From contig NC_092674.1 of assembly GCF_964355755.1 (NCBI RefSeq), positions 31,794,001 to 31,858,000 on the forward strand: 64,000 bases of DNA. The letters are read 5' to 3'. Each line of letters starts with the position of its first letter. Position 1 is the first letter of the stretch. This DNA is from Antedon mediterranea. Taxonomy: Eukaryota > Echinodermata > Crinoidea > Comatulida > Antedonidae. Shown one piece after another: positions 23,793 through 35,089 of this stretch. A program made the translations under genes and the position numbers. The notes under the pieces are model-generated. The model saw nothing but the letters and a program-made list of their open reading frames with translations, did no database searches and was not told the DNA's origin.

Positions 23793-25948
23793 AATATCAA
23801 GGCCACCTGGCGTGTCATCAATTCTCTTCTTAAGTCAAATAAAAACGCACCTACCGATATTGAACTTTTAGCTGATGGAAAATTAATAAAAGAACCTTTA
23901 ATAGTAGCAAATCTATTCAATGACCACTTTACAAATATTGGACCCAACCTTGCTTGAAAAATAAACAATGACTCTGATAAAACTTTTCATCACTTCTTAC
24001 ATCCCCCTATTCCTAACTCAATTTTTCTTTCACCTGTAACCGAACAAGAAGTGCACAAAATCACAAATTCATTTAAAAGCAACAAGTTATTAAAAAATCC
24101 ATTGACACTATTCTCTCTCCTCTCACTTACATTTTTAATTTATCTCTTACATCTGGTGTTTTTCCCAACTCCCTAAAAATTGGTAAAGTTATTCCAATTT
24201 TCAAGAAAGGTAGCAAGTCCGATCCAAATAACTATCGTCCAATCTCCGGCCATCCTTCCCTTTTTTTCAAAGATTCTTGAAAAGATTATTTATAACCGCG
24301 TCTATGATTTTATAAGCAAGCACAATATTCTTTATAATAAACAATTCGGATTTAGGAAAAACTATTCTACGTCTTTTGCGCTAATTGATTTAACCAACAA
24401 CATTATTGATGCAATTCAAAACAATTCTTTTCCCTCTGGCTTGTTTATTGACCTGTCGAAAGCTTTTGATACTATTGACCATCATATTCTGATTACTAAA
24501 CTTTCAAATTATGGTATCCGTGGTGTTGCTCTTAAACTTTTAAACAATTACTTATCAAATAGATTTCAATCTACTTCTGTTAACAATCATACCTCTGATC
24601 TTAAGCCCATTACCTGTGGTGTTCCCCAAGGGTCCTTGCTTGGCCCTCTTTTATTTCTAATTTACATCAATGATTTACCAAACGCCTCAGATATCCTTAC
24701 CTTTTATCTTTATGCAGATGACACGACTTTATTTTATAAAAGTGTTAACTTTCAATCAATTTTTCATACTTTTAACCAAGAATTAATTAATATTAACGAT
24801 TATTTTAATGTGAATAAACTTTCAATAAACCTAAGTAAATGCAACTTTATGTTGTTTGGAATACGTCATCAAAAACTGACCGACGAGTCTCATAAAATTC
24901 TGATTGGTGATCAAGTAATCCCCCATGTTAAGCAAACCAAATTTCTAGGTGTTTTAATTGACCAAGAGCTAAATTTTAAAAATCATATAAAAGAAATTGA
25001 ATTAAAAATTTCTAAAAACATTGGCATACTTTATCGTCTGTCTTCCTTTTTACCGTCTCAAATTTTACGCAATATTTACTTTTCCTTTATTCTGCCTTTT
25101 ATTAGTTACTGTAACATTGTATGGGCCAATAATTACCCTTCAAATCTTAATAAAATACACGTCCTTCAAAAGAAAGCTGTTCGTCTTATCTCGGGTAACT
25201 CGTCTTGCTCATACTAATATCCTTTTTTATAACCTTAAACTCTTAACTGTGCACGATATTAATAAACTCCAACAATGCATTTTCGTTTATGAACATATTA
25301 ATTCCAAACTGCCTTCTAACTTTTCCTGTAATTTTTTAACTAACTCTGAAATCCATTCGTATAACACAAGAGCATCACGGGACCTTCATCTTCCTCAACC
25401 TAAACTAACTAAAATGAAACATAACATTCGCTATATAATAGTGGTTCTAAACTATTCAATAATCTACCTCCCGAAATTTCATCATCGTCTTCTAGCAAAA
25501 TGTTCTCTTTTAAACTTAAAGAATATCTTATTTCAAATTATAACTAATTGTTTTCTCTATTTTGTAATATTTTTTTAACTTTAGAAACTTTTTCGAAATT
25601 GCTTCCTTTACTGTTGGTGTGTGTGTGTGTGTCTGTTGATCTTTATGTGTTTGTGTAGTTATATGTTTACATTTATATATATAAGTATATAATCTCCTTA
25701 CATCCCATGGCTTCCCAACATACAAGTTTCAATTTGATTTTTTTTTTCCAATTGATCGATACTTTCTTGGGTTTTTTTGCCTCTTTCATTTTGTATATAA
25801 CTGAATCATCTTTTTATACATTATGATTTACTGTATTATATCTCTAAAAAAATATATATATATTTATTTATAAAATATCAGAAATTATAATGTTTTTTAC
25901 TCAAATATGAATGAAAGAAATAAATGTTTATTTGAATTTGAATTTGAG
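23793..25948 (+). mobile_element. Second LINE copy with reverse transcriptase, frameshifted
   Basis: This copy restarts in the linker region (TWRVINSLLKSNKN, FTNIGPNLA), although the preceding copy had already passed it. It runs through the reverse transcriptase: FIDLSKAFDTIDHHIL, GVPQGSLLGPLLFLIYINDL, catalytic YADDT, and FLGVLIDQELNFKNHI. After a frameshift near 25200 the C-terminal domain continues (KLQQCIFVYEHINSKLP). The copy has an internal stop at 23956 and a frameshift near 24100. The 3' UTR ends in TTTGAA repeats at 25930-25948, as in CR1/L2-like elements. It cannot be autonomous. Confidence 0.88.
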
Positions 25949-26201
25949 GTAAAGTCACTATTGGAATCTTCATTGACATGGCAAAGGCATTTGATACAAT
26001 TGATCATAATATTTTACTTAACAAACTTCATCACTACGGGATAAAAGGAATTTGCCTGGATTGGTTTAAAAGTTATCTAACAAACAGGAAACAGTTTGTA
26101 AATTATGGTGGATGCAACTCCACCGAAGAACGTATTACACATGGTGTGCCTCAGGGCTCTGTCCTGGGACCAAAACTTTTTCTTTTGTTTATAAATGACT
26201 C
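25949..26201 (+). mobile_element. Third LINE fragment, reverse transcriptase core only
   Basis: A short intact frame encodes FIDMAKAFDTIDHNILLNKL, GVPQGSVLGPKLFLLFIND and no more. It differs from the preceding copy, so it comes from another subfamily. It is cut by the start of the tRNA-containing array. Confidence 0.8.
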
Positions 26202-26413
26202 GAATTAATGTTCATTGCCTAATGTGTTTATATATATAAAAGTATCTCTTCGGAGATCCCGCCTCGTGTATAAAAATACTGAAAGATGAGGGCGTATCAA
26301 TTTGATCTCTGGTGCGCGTGCGTACAACTGAGGACTAGTGCTGTTCCGCCGTACCACCACGCCGAGAATGTTAAAGAGTCGCTATCCAATCGAGTTTGAA
26401 CAATACCATGAAA

Positions 26414-26485
26414 GCCCCAGTGGTCTAATGGTTAGGACATCAGCATATCAAGCAGGCGGTCCGAGTTCGAGTCTCGGTTGGGGCG
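26414..26485 (+). tRNA. tRNA-Asp(AUC)-like, unit 1 (mismatched anticodon stem)
   Basis: The acceptor GCCCCAG/TTGGGGC, D-arm and T-arm pair well. The anticodon stem TCAGC/GCAGG has one A-A mismatch. The loop ATATCAA gives anticodon ATC. A T-run pol III terminator follows at once. It is more likely part of a mobile repeat than a working tRNA. Confidence 0.45.
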
Positions 26486-26777
26486 ACTTTTTCTCATTCT
26501 CACAGATTTCCTCATCTTTATCGTTTCACATTAATTAATTAAATTTCAGTATATCACCGGGCGGTTTCGAATTAATGTTCATTGCCTAATGTGTTTATAT
26601 ATATAAAAGTATCTCTTCGGAGATCCCGCCTCGTGTATAAAAATACTGAAAGATGAGGGCGTATCAATTTGATCTCTGGTGCGCGTGCGTACAACTGAGG
26701 ACTAGTGCTGTTCCGCCGTACCACGCCGAGAATGTTAAAGAGTCGTTATCCAATCGAGTTCGAACAATACCATGAAA

Positions 26778-26849
26778 GCCCCAGTGGTCTAATGGTTAGG
26801 ACATCTGCATATCAAGCAGGCGGTCCGAGTTCGAGTCTCGGTTGGGGCG
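26778..26849 (+). tRNA. tRNA-Asp(AUC)-like, unit 2 (complete cloverleaf)
   Basis: All four stems pair: acceptor GCCCCAG/TTGGGGC with one G-T, D stem GTCT/GGAC, anticodon stem TCTGC/GCAGG with one T-G, and T stem CCGAG/CTCGG. T33, the TTCGA loop, discriminator G73 and a TTTTT terminator are present. The anticodon is ATC; animals normally read Asp codons with GTC. It could be a functional gene, a tRNA-derived SINE head, or a decoy. Confidence 0.55.
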
Positions 26850-27143
26850 ACTTTTTCTCATTCTCACAGATTTCCTCATCTTTATCGTTTCAAATTAATT
26901 AATTAAATCTCAGTATATCACCGGGCGGTTTAGAATTAATGTTCTTTGCCTATTGTGTTTATATATATAAAAGTATCTCTTCGGAGATCCCGTCTCGTGA
27001 ATAAAAATACTGAAAGATGAGGGCGTATTAATTTGATCTCTGTTGCGCGTGCGTACAACTGAGGACTAGTGCTGTTCCGCCGTACCACGCCGAGAATGTT
27101 ATAAAGAGTCGTTATCCAATCGAGTTCGAACAATACCATGAAA

Positions 27144-27215
27144 GCCCCAGTGGTCTAATGGTTAGGACATCTGCATATCAAGCAGGCGGTCCTAGTTCGA
27201 GTCTCGGTTGGGGCG
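27144..27215 (+). tRNA. tRNA-Asp(AUC)-like, unit 3 (T-stem mismatch)
   Basis: Same as unit 2 but with T stem CCTAG/CTCGG, one mismatch. The pol III terminator run is kept. Confidence 0.45.
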
Positions 27216-27507
27216 ACTTTTTCTCATTCTCACAGATTTCCTCATCTTTATCGTTTCAAATTAATTAATTAAATTTCAGTATATCACCGGGCGGTTTAGA
27301 ATTAATGTTCTTTGCCTATTGTGTTTATATATATAAAAGTATCTCTTCGGAGATCCCGTCTCGTGAATAAAAATACTGAAAGATGAGGGCGTATCAATTT
27401 GATCTCTGTTGCGCGTGCGTACAACTGAGGACTAGTGCTGTTTCGCCGTACCACGCCGAGAATGTTAAAGAGTCGTTATCCAATCGAGTTCGAACAATAC
27501 CATGAAA

Positions 27508-30500
27508 GCCCCAGTTAGTCCAGTCCCTAAGAGGAAATGATGTTACCATAGTGGATACAAGTGTGCCCTTTGGCATGTTGATAGAACATGATATGGAGAT
27601 ACCAAAACAAAGTTACTGGAAATCTGATTTGACCTCTGTGACCTCTGACCTCAATTTTTATATTTCTATCTTAAACAGCCATATCTCCGCAACGGGTTGG
27701 ACAATTGAAATGATATTGGTGTCAAATAGATCAAAGGGTACATATTTATATTCGCTCTAATAGAACTTTTTTCAAAAAAAACGACCGGAAATGTATTTTC
27801 TCAATGTTTTGACCTTTGACCTCGGCTTACTATATCTCAATAACTACTGGTCAAAATTTCTTGAAATTTGTTTCAAATTGTTAAGAGCATACATATTTAT
27901 ATATACTCTAATTAAACATGTTCTTCCAAATCCACAGGAAATGTCATTTACTGACCTTTGACCTTTAATGTTTAAATATGTCTCTATCTCTGTAACCAAA
28001 TGTCATAAAAAGTTCAACTTGGTGTCAAAATGTTCAAAATGTAAACATTTATATTAGCTCTAATAGAAGATGTTATCATATTTTTACTGGAATGCCAGTT
28101 TGAGGTATGACCAGGATATACTGTTAAGCGTGCGTGTGTCATACTTATAATAATATACCTAAAATATAGATTTAATGGACCAGAACTACATTCAATATCC
28201 TATTTAGCCTTTTAAAATTTTCTTAAAACTTAATGTTTAATTTAATTTCAATATATAATTCCATCGCATGGTAGGCCTACACCGTAAGAGCAACACTTAA
28301 TATCAACAAAAAATTAGATAAGCTTAAAAGTTAAATAACATTTAAAAAAAAGAAAGAAAATCAGGATCTTAAAGAAAGAAAAGAAGAATTAACCAATGCG
28401 ATTTGATACTCATAAAACATATGACCTAATTATCAATTAATTACTTAAAGTATGCTGAAAAAATAAAATGTTTGAAACAGTGAGGAAAAAGCGAAGAAAA
28501 GAAAAACATATGTTTAAAATATTAGAAATCTGAAAAGGATCAAAGACAAATTAATTACAAAGCTGATTTCTTTTCAAGAACATACTGTAGTGGAATATAA
28601 AAGGAAAACAAACCAGTGAGCAGTCAAAATTACCATCTTGGCTTGATGAGGCAATAACACATCAAGCTCATAACACTATACAACTAAATCTTTGAAACCA
28701 GAATAAATTAAGAGAAGCAATGATAATTATACTTTAATCCACAAAAACATGACAAAACTGACATCAACCATTACCGACCAAACGAACATTATCAAATGTA
28801 CACAAATAATTTACAAAAGTAATCAAAAAACAAAATAAACAAGTAAATAAACCAATATATAAGGCTTTATACAGTAGGACCATCTTATACAGTTTGTCAA
28901 TCAACTAAAATAAAAAGGAAATGAATATCACCAAATCTTTGATTTAGAGAGTATCAGAAAGCATTTGACTCAATAAAACATTACCATATTAGAGGGAAAT
29001 ATTATACCTCAACAAATATTGATTACGATCGTTCAAAGAGAAGTTAAGGAAGATTAGTAAGACAAGGCGACACTTAAGATCTTCGCTGCATTGGAAGAGG
29101 TGTTTAATCAAAGAGCTAATCTAAAAAATAGAGTAAATATCACTTTAAAGACAAAATAAACAGTTAATTTAACCAAAATCACATTGACTTCCAGCCTATT
29201 TTTTGCTTTGAATAACAGTTTTTTGGGGTATGCACTATATCATTTTTTTTTCAATCCAATTTTTGGTGAAACTATTATGTGTGACATTAAAATTGCATAT
29301 TCAACAAAAATATTTGTCAAAGTTACTTTTTTCAGGGGGAAAATAAGTATATCTTTAATAGCATGTGATATTATTAGCAAATATTTCAAATGTAGTTTTA
29401 AAACTTTCTCATTACAAACAATTGCCATAATTCTGATAACATTACAATACACCCATCCTCTGGGACTTATTTTCAAATGTAGCTAAAAACTTTCCAGTAC
29501 AATTCCGGCCATTTTGATGTGTATAGATGCATGCAGTAGCATTGGAAAAGCGAGAGAGGGAGAGGTGGTTGGGTTGATGGAGAGACACATATTTTTTACA
29601 TGTTCGTCTACACTATAAACTAGTTTAACAAAAAAGGTGTGATGTGCCCAAATATGGTAGTGATATGTCATTCATCGTGTCCATATATGGGCACATAACA
29701 TTTTTTGTCGCATAAAAATGTTATAGTGTAGACAGAGTTTAACATTTGTGTAACATGTAACAAAAATATGTGTCTCTCCATCCACCCCAACCCCTCCCCT
29801 CTCTCGATCTCTTTTTATAGATTATTAATTGCTAAATATATGCAAAACGATGGGTCATAGCTCAAAATGACATTTTCAATTGAATTCTGACAAAATATTT
29901 TGTTAGAGCAAATATAAATGTGTATATTCTAAACAATTTGACACCAAACTGAACTTTTTAAGACAAATAGTTACCGAGATATTGACATATTCAAACATTA
30001 GAGGTCAAGGGTCAAAAAAGCTTAATTTATGGTAATTTTTTTTAAAAGTTTCTATTAGACTAAATATTAGATTTATTTTCTTAACATTTTGAGCCCATTC
30101 TCAAATCTCTGAGATTGCGTGTTATTGAGATATTAGGCAATCAAGGTCAAAGGTCAAACTGAAAAATAAAGTCTTTGCGGCCATTTTTGTACAATTTTTT
30201 TCATTATAGCGAATATAAATATATATTTTCCAAGCATTTTGAAAAAAAAATAAATGTAAAATGTCCCTGCGTTGTCAAGATATGGCGATTTTTAGTTATA
30301 TAATAGAAAAATATAAAAATTGAGGTCAGAGGTCACAGAGGTCAAATCAGATTTCCATTAACTTTGTTTTGGCATCTCCACACTATACTCTACCAAACTG
30401 CTATATTGAAAAATTTGTATCCAGTGTGGTAACAATCCACCCCTTTTTCTCCCCTTAGGGACTGGACTAAGTGGTATAATGGTTAGGACATCTGCATATC

Positions 30501-30508
30501 AAGCAGGC
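27508..30508 (+). pseudogene. tRNA-like unit 4, split by a transposon
   Basis: The left part GCCCCAGT (27508-27515) stops where the transposon starts. After the element and a 3-bp duplication (30470-30472) the tRNA sequence continues from 30473 (GGTATAATGGTTAGGAC) to about 30508. There it departs from the other units at a probable SINE insertion. Confidence 0.85.
27516..30469. mobile_element. 2.95-kb long-TIR DNA transposon 1, non-autonomous
   Basis: The ends are TAGTCCAGTCCCTAAG and its complement, with imperfect inverted homology extending about 170 bp inwards. The flanking 3-bp duplication AGT is confirmed by the uninterrupted neighbouring units. Subterminal modules of about 130 bp repeat ATATTTATATTCGCTCTAAT and GACC/GGTC-rich DR1-like motifs. 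The middle (about 28915-29150) has a decayed reverse-transcriptase-like stretch (KAFDSI-like, RQGDT-like), and 29240-29370 resembles part of the TTAA MITE family. No transposase frame remains. Confidence 0.85.
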
Positions 30509-30521
30509 GGAACATGATCTC

Positions 30522-30880
30522 ATAATCGCGTCGAGCATAGCTCATTGGCGAATGTTCCGTATTTTTTAGTTGTATGAAAAAATGTCTCTGGCTGGATTCG
30601 AATCTGCAACCTCTCGCTTACAGGGCGAGTATCATACCACTAGACCACAGAGCCATGTATGGTATTATCACAGATTTTCACCCACCAGATACATTCTCTC
30701 ATACAGCAAACGCCCTCACAATCAGTGTGGAGGCTTGTTGACAAGTCAGAATAAATTCCAACTTTAATTCGCAACGGTTTTTTAAATAATATTGTGTATA
30801 TGTAAATCAATGATGTTGCGTAGCACTGTGTAAATTATATATAAATCATACTGTAAATTATAGAAACAGTGCTCATATTC
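30522..30880 (-). mobile_element. Probable tRNA-Pro-like SINE with 13-bp target duplication
   Basis: GGAACATGATCTC occurs at about 30509-30521 and again at about 30881-30893, flanking this segment. On the minus strand near 30655-30585 a tRNA-like sequence is seen (GGTCTAGTGGTATGATAC, loop CCTGTAA, GATTCGAATCC). Its T stem is broken, so it is a pseudo-tRNA head. Confidence 0.55.
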
Positions 30881-30894
30881 GGAACATGATCTCT

Positions 30895-31030
30895 CATATA
30901 TATATATATATAAACACAATAGGCAAAGAACATTAATTCTAAACCGCCCGGTGATATACTGAAATTGAATTAATTAATTTGAAACGATAAAGATGAGGAA
31001 ATCTGTGAGAATGAGAAAAAGTCGCCCCAA
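30895..31030 (-). repeat. Inverted partial copy of the 366-bp unit
   Basis: The reverse complement matches the tail and start of the array unit: GCGACTTTTTCTCATTCTC, then CACCGGGCGGTTTAGAATTA, then the TATATATA tract. The tRNA-like part is missing. Confidence 0.85.
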
Positions 31031-31502
31031 TATACATCTATTATTATTATTATTATTACTGTTATAACTATTATACTATTATTTCTTAGTAATTAAATTC
31101 TATCATAATATGATTTGTTTGATTTGAATACAATTGAAATCTTTTAGTTATACAGGGAGTAGAGAGCTAGATAGGCATGAAGTTGCCTTTTCTCTTCTTC
31201 CTTTGTATCCAATTATTTTAATGTTTTATATTATAATGTTATGTTTATGTATTTTTTTTGGATGAATAAAGAAAGAAATCAGTTTTTTTGTAATTCCGTT
31301 TTTTAACCGCCAAGAACTTATGTTTAATTTGTTTAGTTTGTTTCTTTATTTCCATTCACAAAAACATAAACATACATAAATAATCATTAAAAAACACAAA
31401 ATATGTGTTTTTGGTCTTCAACGCTGACTTGCACTTTTGGTACAATACTAAGTTACACTGACTGAATCGCATGAATTACAAACATGGTCACATGGTGCGT
31501 TG
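31031..31502. other. Repeat-derived spacer
   Basis: No gene is seen. GATGAATAAAGAAAGAAATC near 31260 resembles LINE 3' ends, and the segment 31310-31390 looks like a similar tail in the other orientation. Confidence 0.35.
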
Positions 31503-31880
31503 GCTCCGGGACGCGTAATTTTTTTTCCCAGGACGAACGTGGGCAGAATTCATGAATAATTCATGATTAATTATGACATAATAGGGAACATTATAGAGGG
31601 CGCTATATTAGAATGCAGAGAGACGTTTGCCAACCGAAATGTTTGGTCTAGTGGTAAAAGGCTTTAACCTATTACGCTGAAGCCCTCGGTTCGAGTTCTT
31701 TCATGAACATGTTTTTTTTAATAGTTGAGAGATATTATTTAGAGGGTTAGGTTTAGTATATTTAGGAAGTAGATCAGCTATCTTTCAATTCTTTATAATA
31801 GAAAATAAGTAAGGTAATGAATTATTCATGACTTCTGCCCACGTTCGTCCTGGAAAAAAAACAACACGCCTCCGGGACTT
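31503..31880. mobile_element. ~380-bp MITE with an internal tRNA-like sequence
   Basis: The inverted ends share CAGGACGAACGTGGGCAGAA followed by TCATGAATAATTCAT, in opposite orientation at about 31530 and 31850. Between them, 31640-31700 reads TTTGGTCTAGTGGTAAAAGG and CGGTTCGAGTTC, that is, tRNA A- and B-box-like motifs with standard spacing. No full cloverleaf forms. Confidence 0.65.
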
Positions 31881-32798
31881 TGATTGTGGTTAGGCTTCTT
31901 CTATACGATTACGTAGGTGATTCATTTGTAAATGTTTTACGAATTGTACATTGTGGCCTAATATTGAAGTTAGGCTTTTGAATGTGTGTGGCTGTTTGTA
32001 TTTTATAATGTTTGTTCTGTTGACGTACGGTCATGGTATGGATGAATGCATGCCTCGCTGGTATTTTTGTATACGAATGAAAACGCCACTGGTGCATTTT
32101 ACTACTGTACAATACAATGTTATTGACCAGAACGGCGCTCCATATGACCATCTTGAATTGTTTATTTTTTCGGATCGAACGTACGACGTATTTTATAAAT
32201 TTATTTAATGCTATTTAGGCCTAGGCCTAGTTATTTTTTCATGCTATATAGCCAATCCTACGCCTTTTAGTATTAATTGCAGTAAGCCTAGGCCTAAGCC
32301 ATTTTTATGGCCTAAGCTAGGCAGTACTATCCTAGTTGGTAGGCTACTCTTATGCTAACCTAGATGGTGGATTACGCGACGCCAGGCGACCCGGCCGCCT
32401 TCTAGCTAGGCTAGAGGCTGACCTAGCAGGCCTAGCATAGGCTATTTTAAAATGCTCAGGAATTTCCTTGCCCAATTTCAAATTGGTGCCCTTCTTTGTT
32501 ACAATTGCTCGGCGTCCCTGTTCCCTACTACAAATACAGTAGGCCTGGCCTACAGTCTGGCTGGGGGTGGGTTTTATAATACGTACAATAGCCTTTAGTT
32601 TAGGCCTCCGTCAGCCAATATTGATTATTATATTATAATTATAGTAATATATAGGTTTTTTAGGCCTAAGTATATAATATCATATAATATACTGTAGTAT
32701 ATTGCAACAGCCTGCTGTATATGAAATAGAATTACTTAATATTAATAATATTAATATATTGTTTTTTTTAAATAGTTCAAATTCAGGATTCACAGACT
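31881..32798 (+). other. Upstream region of SMIM20, rich in TAGGCCTA
   Basis: 32215-32680 contains a dense cluster of AGGCCT/CCTAGG palindromes and a small GC-rich patch near 32380. A T-rich tract ending in AAATAG at 32774 could be an acceptor for a coding exon preceded by an untranslated exon. No other gene is recognised. Confidence 0.4.
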
Positions 32799-34166
32799 AT
32801 GATTCCACTTCCAAGGACTGGTATCCGAAACAGGAATGGTCTTATCATTGCTGGTTTTATTGGCTTCATTGGCGTAGCTCTCTATCCTATTATTGTTCAG
32901 CCATATTTCGATCCTAAACCTTGGCGTAAGTTAGTCATTTTATAATCTTCGGCCCATTCAATTCTTGTAGACTTGACACTGTAATTATCCATGAGGCACT
33001 TGCTACTGGTGGTAACATAATCATGAATGCTTTCTTGCAGAACATACACAAAATGAGGCAAGGAAGGATATAAAACAAGAAGATATTCAACCAGGAGGTA
33101 TGTATTGTACACTAAATGCTCCATAAATGTTTTAATTTCTAAATGTCTTAAATTGTAATGATATCTCTGTTGTGAAGTTAAGTTAATGTTGTGCCATAAT
33201 AGACACGTTTTGCGCTCGCGAGGTCACCGTCAGTTTGACCTTTTAGTGGGTATACAATGGTAAACAAACACAGCGAGAGTTATGTTAAAGCATGGGAGAA
33301 CTGAGAGATGATCATCTTAAAAAGCAATCGTCAAAACTAGCCTTTGATGGAATGGCATGGTAAGGATGTTATTTATTTTCTAAACTTATGTTTTATATTC
33401 ACTGTAGAATTATTTGGGCATTTGGTTCGGAATTATCGACTTTATTTATGTATTGTCATTTTTGGTTTAACACTTAAGTATTACGGTGCATTTAATACAT
33501 GTTAACTGTTGATTTTATTTACAAATGTTGCGTAAATATATTAATTATTATCTTTCATTCTTCTTCATGCTCCTATTGCATCTTCCATGTATTATGTGAT
33601 GTTCTTCGGCGCTTAAACAGACACCCAAGGCTCCTAGGCCTAGTAGACGAAGTACCGCATCAGGCAACGCCACCGGGCGGGCGGAGAGGCACGAGCACAT
33701 CGTGGACGTACCTTTCCTTGAAAAATTTCCAAGATTTTGCGCCACTATCCTTCGGAGCTGACGCAAACCACTCAGCAAGTGTTTGAAAATTAAAAACAGG
33801 AATATTATTCAGTGATTTTGTGTAGTTAAATTAACGATTTATCCAACATATACAACATTTATGATGCACCTTGCAACAAAAGCACTCGGCAGTCGCCATT
33901 TCGCTATGCTTCAACACGCACTAGGCGAGAGGTGTTCGGTTTGTTTACAAATCTATACCCACAATTTCTGATTGGTCGCGAGCGCGAAACGTGTCTATTG
34001 AGCTAACAAATTCTGTATTGTAAGTATGTTGTTGGCAATTATTTCACTTATCATATCTTCATTTTAGTCAATTTTAAGTTCTCTATGGATTTATTTTTTT
34101 CCTACTTTAGGAATGAGAGTTTGGAGCGATCCCTTTTCACCAAGAAAAGACATTCCACAGAAATGA
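32799..34166 (+). CDS. SMIM20: SMIM20 / MITRAC7, mitochondrial cytochrome c oxidase assembly factor
   Basis: Three exons (32799-32925, 33041-33097, 34111-34166) join to 79 aa. Residues 1-14 are basic (PRTGIRNRN). A single membrane helix follows (GLIIAGFIGFIGVALYPII), then a hydrophilic segment with KQEDIQPGG and the family-diagnostic end MRVWSDPFSPRKD. Human SMIM20 has the same plan: an N-terminal helix, a VQEDVQPPG-like segment and a KVWSDPF end. The known role is binding newly made COX1 in the inner mitochondrial membrane and holding it for assembly. The chosen ATG is the first in frame with the helix; an upstream exon could add residues. Intron 2 carries an 0.8-kb inverted-repeat element. 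Confidence 0.9.
33198..33999. mobile_element. 0.8-kb inverted-repeat element in SMIM20 intron 2
   Basis: The ends AATAGACACGTTTTGCGCTC and the complementary copy at 33999 share about 75 bp of imperfect inverted homology, including AAACAAAC. On the minus strand an ATG at 33899 opens MATAECFCCKVHHKCC. A second short frame at about 33780-33660 reads QTLAEWFASAPKD then SWKFFKERYVHDV. I do not recognise the family; it may be a decayed transposon gene. Confidence 0.65.
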
Positions 34167-35085
34167 AGGTATATAAACGAGAAAGTGAAATTATTTATTG
34201 CAAATGAATAATAAATTAAATAGGTACTGTTATGCGCAAAATGCACATACAGGCATTTAATGTTTTTGTGTATATGCAAATGAATGATAAATTATTTGTG
34301 TTGTTAGCAAAAGCAAAAGCAAAGATGAATATTCATACAGTTAGAAGAATACTAAAAAAAACATTACTTCTTAAAATAAAAATAAACAATCATGCATTTC
34401 AAGGTTGACAGAAACTGCTTAAAAAAATTGCATAATTTATTGTAAACGAATATACACGTGAATATTAAAGGGAGCAGGTATAATAATATAGATTTTAATT
34501 CATCTGCCTTTGTGCAGAATATGGCAAGCACAATTCTGAATAGAGTATACACTCTAAACTGAGATCTGGTAATACTGTACTTCATATAACAAACTGGGAT
34601 CTGGTAGGCTATACTTTATATCTATTATAAACAACTGGGATCTACAATCCATATAAAACACTGAAATCTGCTAACTAAGCTTTATGTCAAGGCGTCACTG
34701 GAATTCACTTTTTGTGTGTATGCAATAGAAAAACATATTTAAGCTAACAATTAACAGATACTATCATCATTATTACAAATTATTAAACCACTCAAAGAAC
34801 TATCTTGAAAAAAAATTTGCATATCATGCATAATATTTAATTTTATGCCTTTACAAAAAATTACATTTTACAGTACTGCCTTATTTAGAAATACTCAACA
34901 CTGTAGGCCTACACAAACAACAGTACAAAGTGTGTACCTTATTTTAATGTGATATCAATTGTATTTAATATTTGAAAGATATCGTAAATGCTGTAAATAT
35001 ATCCAATAATTGCATTATTAATGTAATGTAAGGCATTGAAATTTATATTTATACTGGGTAACCTCTACTACATTGCTAGGCCTTT
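34167..35085 (+). other. SMIM20 3' UTR and spacer
   Basis: AT-rich DNA with no recognised gene. It contains short local repeats such as AACTGGGATCT near 34590-34640, and ATTTATACTGGGTAACCTCT near 35045, which is repeated at the tail of the adjoining SINE. Confidence 0.4.
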
Positions 35086-35089
35086 GTTT

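Larger units (their letters stand above)
26202..27515 (+). repeat. Tandem array of ~366-bp units, each with a tRNA-like gene
   Basis: Unit starts (GAATTAATGTTC) are at 26202, 26569, 26933 and 27299; the fourth unit is interrupted at 27515 by a transposon. Each unit has GTATCTCTTCGGAGATCCCG, a central GC-richer part, a tRNA-like sequence followed by TTTTT, and a tail with CACCGGGCGGTTT. Partial inverted copies of the tail occur at 30895-31030 and 52990-53106. The unit is therefore a dispersed repeat, not just a local tRNA cluster. Confidence 0.92.

Noticed and set aside
26202-26568. Hammerhead ribozyme or retrozyme in the 366-bp tandem unit
   Set aside because: No CTGATGA...GAAA core was found on either strand; the closest match (CTGAAAT...GAAAC) lacks the invariant bases.
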